Below the pieces are notes generated by a model. The model searched no databases and was not told the DNA's origin. It saw nothing but the letters and a program-made list of their open reading frames with translations. Below, piece by piece: positions 63,440-64,000 of a stretch of DNA of 64,000 nt. Location: NCBI RefSeq assembly GCF_014529535.1, contig NW_023503372.1, forward strand, positions 5,188,988 through 5,252,987, written 5' to 3'. The translations under genes were made by a program, and so were the position numbers. Numbering within the stretch: position 1 is the stretch's first letter; each line of letters opens with the position of its first letter. This DNA is from Bradysia coprophila. Lineage: Eukaryota; Arthropoda; Insecta; Diptera; Sciaridae.

Positions 63440-64000
63440 CAGTAATTTGATATTTTGAGAAAACTTTTGGGATATTTCGAGAAAATTTTAAAACTTTGGG
63501 AAATCTACGGTCGTATGGAATTTTGAGAAATCTTCCATACAGTCGCATAGGATTTTGAGAAAACTTCCTGAGAAATCTTCTCTCCACTCGCATAGGATTT
63601 TAAGAAAACCTTCTGTGAAATCTCCTGTGCGGTCATATGAGAAATCTTTCTTCGAAATCTTCCATACGGCCGTATCGGATTTTGAGAAAACCTTCTGTGA
63701 AATCTCCTGTGCGGTCGTATAGGATTTTGAGAAAACTTCCTAAGAAATCTTCTATACGGTCGTATGGAATTTTGAGAAAACTTTCTGATAAATCTTCCAT
63801 ACGGCCGTATCGGATTGTGAAAAAACCTCAAAATTTGGGGAATTATCGATCGTGTAGGATTTTGTGAAATCCAGAAAAGTCTTGGGATCTACGGTCGTAT
63901 GGGATTTTGAGAAAACTTTCTGTGAAATCTTCCATGTATGGAATTTTGAGAAAATTTTAAAATTTTGGCAAATCTACTGCCGTATCATAACGTTAACATT
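63440..64000. repeat. 45 bp-period minisatellite reaching the window edge
   Basis: The motif GGATTTTGAGAAAACTT and then GAAATCTTCCATACGG..CGTAT recurs. Starts at about 63552, 63597, 63678, 63723, 63768 and 63813 give a period of 45, with one shortened unit. Flanking units at 63440-63530 and 63890-63990 are more degenerate (TTTTAAAACTTTGGGAAATC). Because 45 is a multiple of three, long frames open on both strands. The minus one repeats FSQNPIRPYGRF-like peptides, but I do not treat it as a gene. Confidence 0.85.

Noticed and set aside
63505..63831. 108-codon frame repeating FSQNPIRPYGRF, like a neuropeptide precursor
   Set aside because: It comes from a 45 bp minisatellite, lacks a signal peptide and Gly-Lys/Arg amidation sites, and the opposite strand is equally open.
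1..64000. tRNA, rRNA, CRISPR arrays or bacterial-type operons
   Set aside because: I looked for these and found no cloverleaf with A/B boxes, no rRNA-like stretch and no regularly spaced direct repeats with unique spacers.

Overview
The window is AT-rich, intron-containing animal DNA with very low gene density. The best-resolved gene is a TRP-gamma-type TRPC channel. Its many 58-69 bp GT-AG introns and close match to fly TRP-gamma point to an insect, most likely a dipteran. The abundance of small palindromic transposons fits a nematoceran fly, but I cannot name the species.

Layout. At 1-703 (minus) is the 5'-truncated reverse-transcriptase end of a non-LTR retrotransposon that runs off the left edge. 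From 0.7 to 11.9 kb there is repeat-rich intergenic DNA with several inverted-repeat elements and a possible tiny first exon at 8764. The Trpgamma gene lies on the minus strand from 21.3 to 11.9 kb: 17 coding exons whose phases all agree, 1,205 codons plus stop, no frameshift. Its larger introns hold at least seven repeats, including a 949 bp nearly perfect foldback. From 21.3 to 38.3 kb I see only repeats and A/T-rich non-coding DNA. At 41.3-39.2 kb (minus) is a seven-exon NRF-6-like acyltransferase-3 gene that appears to lack the usual N-terminal NRF domain. A second foldback of the same family lies about 200 bp beyond its 3' end. From 41.4 to 64 kb there are tandem repeats, hairpins, small transposons, a possible first exon at 54004 and a 45 bp-period minisatellite that reaches the right edge.

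Repeat families (names used below). P: long foldbacks with ends reading (G)AGGGATTCTTTT (16229, 38301, 55968, perhaps 48.9 kb). Q: short elements with ends CAACGCACTTCAAGCA and a 7 bp target duplication (2200, 46303, 52670). S: palindromic elements with CAGT ends, two of the three copies flanked by TA (20737, 55726, 58647). T: a roughly 200 bp dispersed repeat marked by 'TCTATTACTTC', 'TTTTACTTCATTTGTT' and 'CGATAACAGATGA' (a dozen or more copies, both strands).

The two genes have no evident functional link: one is a cation channel of the phospholipase C-coupled TRPC class, the other a multipass membrane acyltransferase. I found no operon-like structure, CRISPR array, tRNA or rRNA. What stands out is the density and variety of palindromic elements, several of them inside Trpgamma introns.
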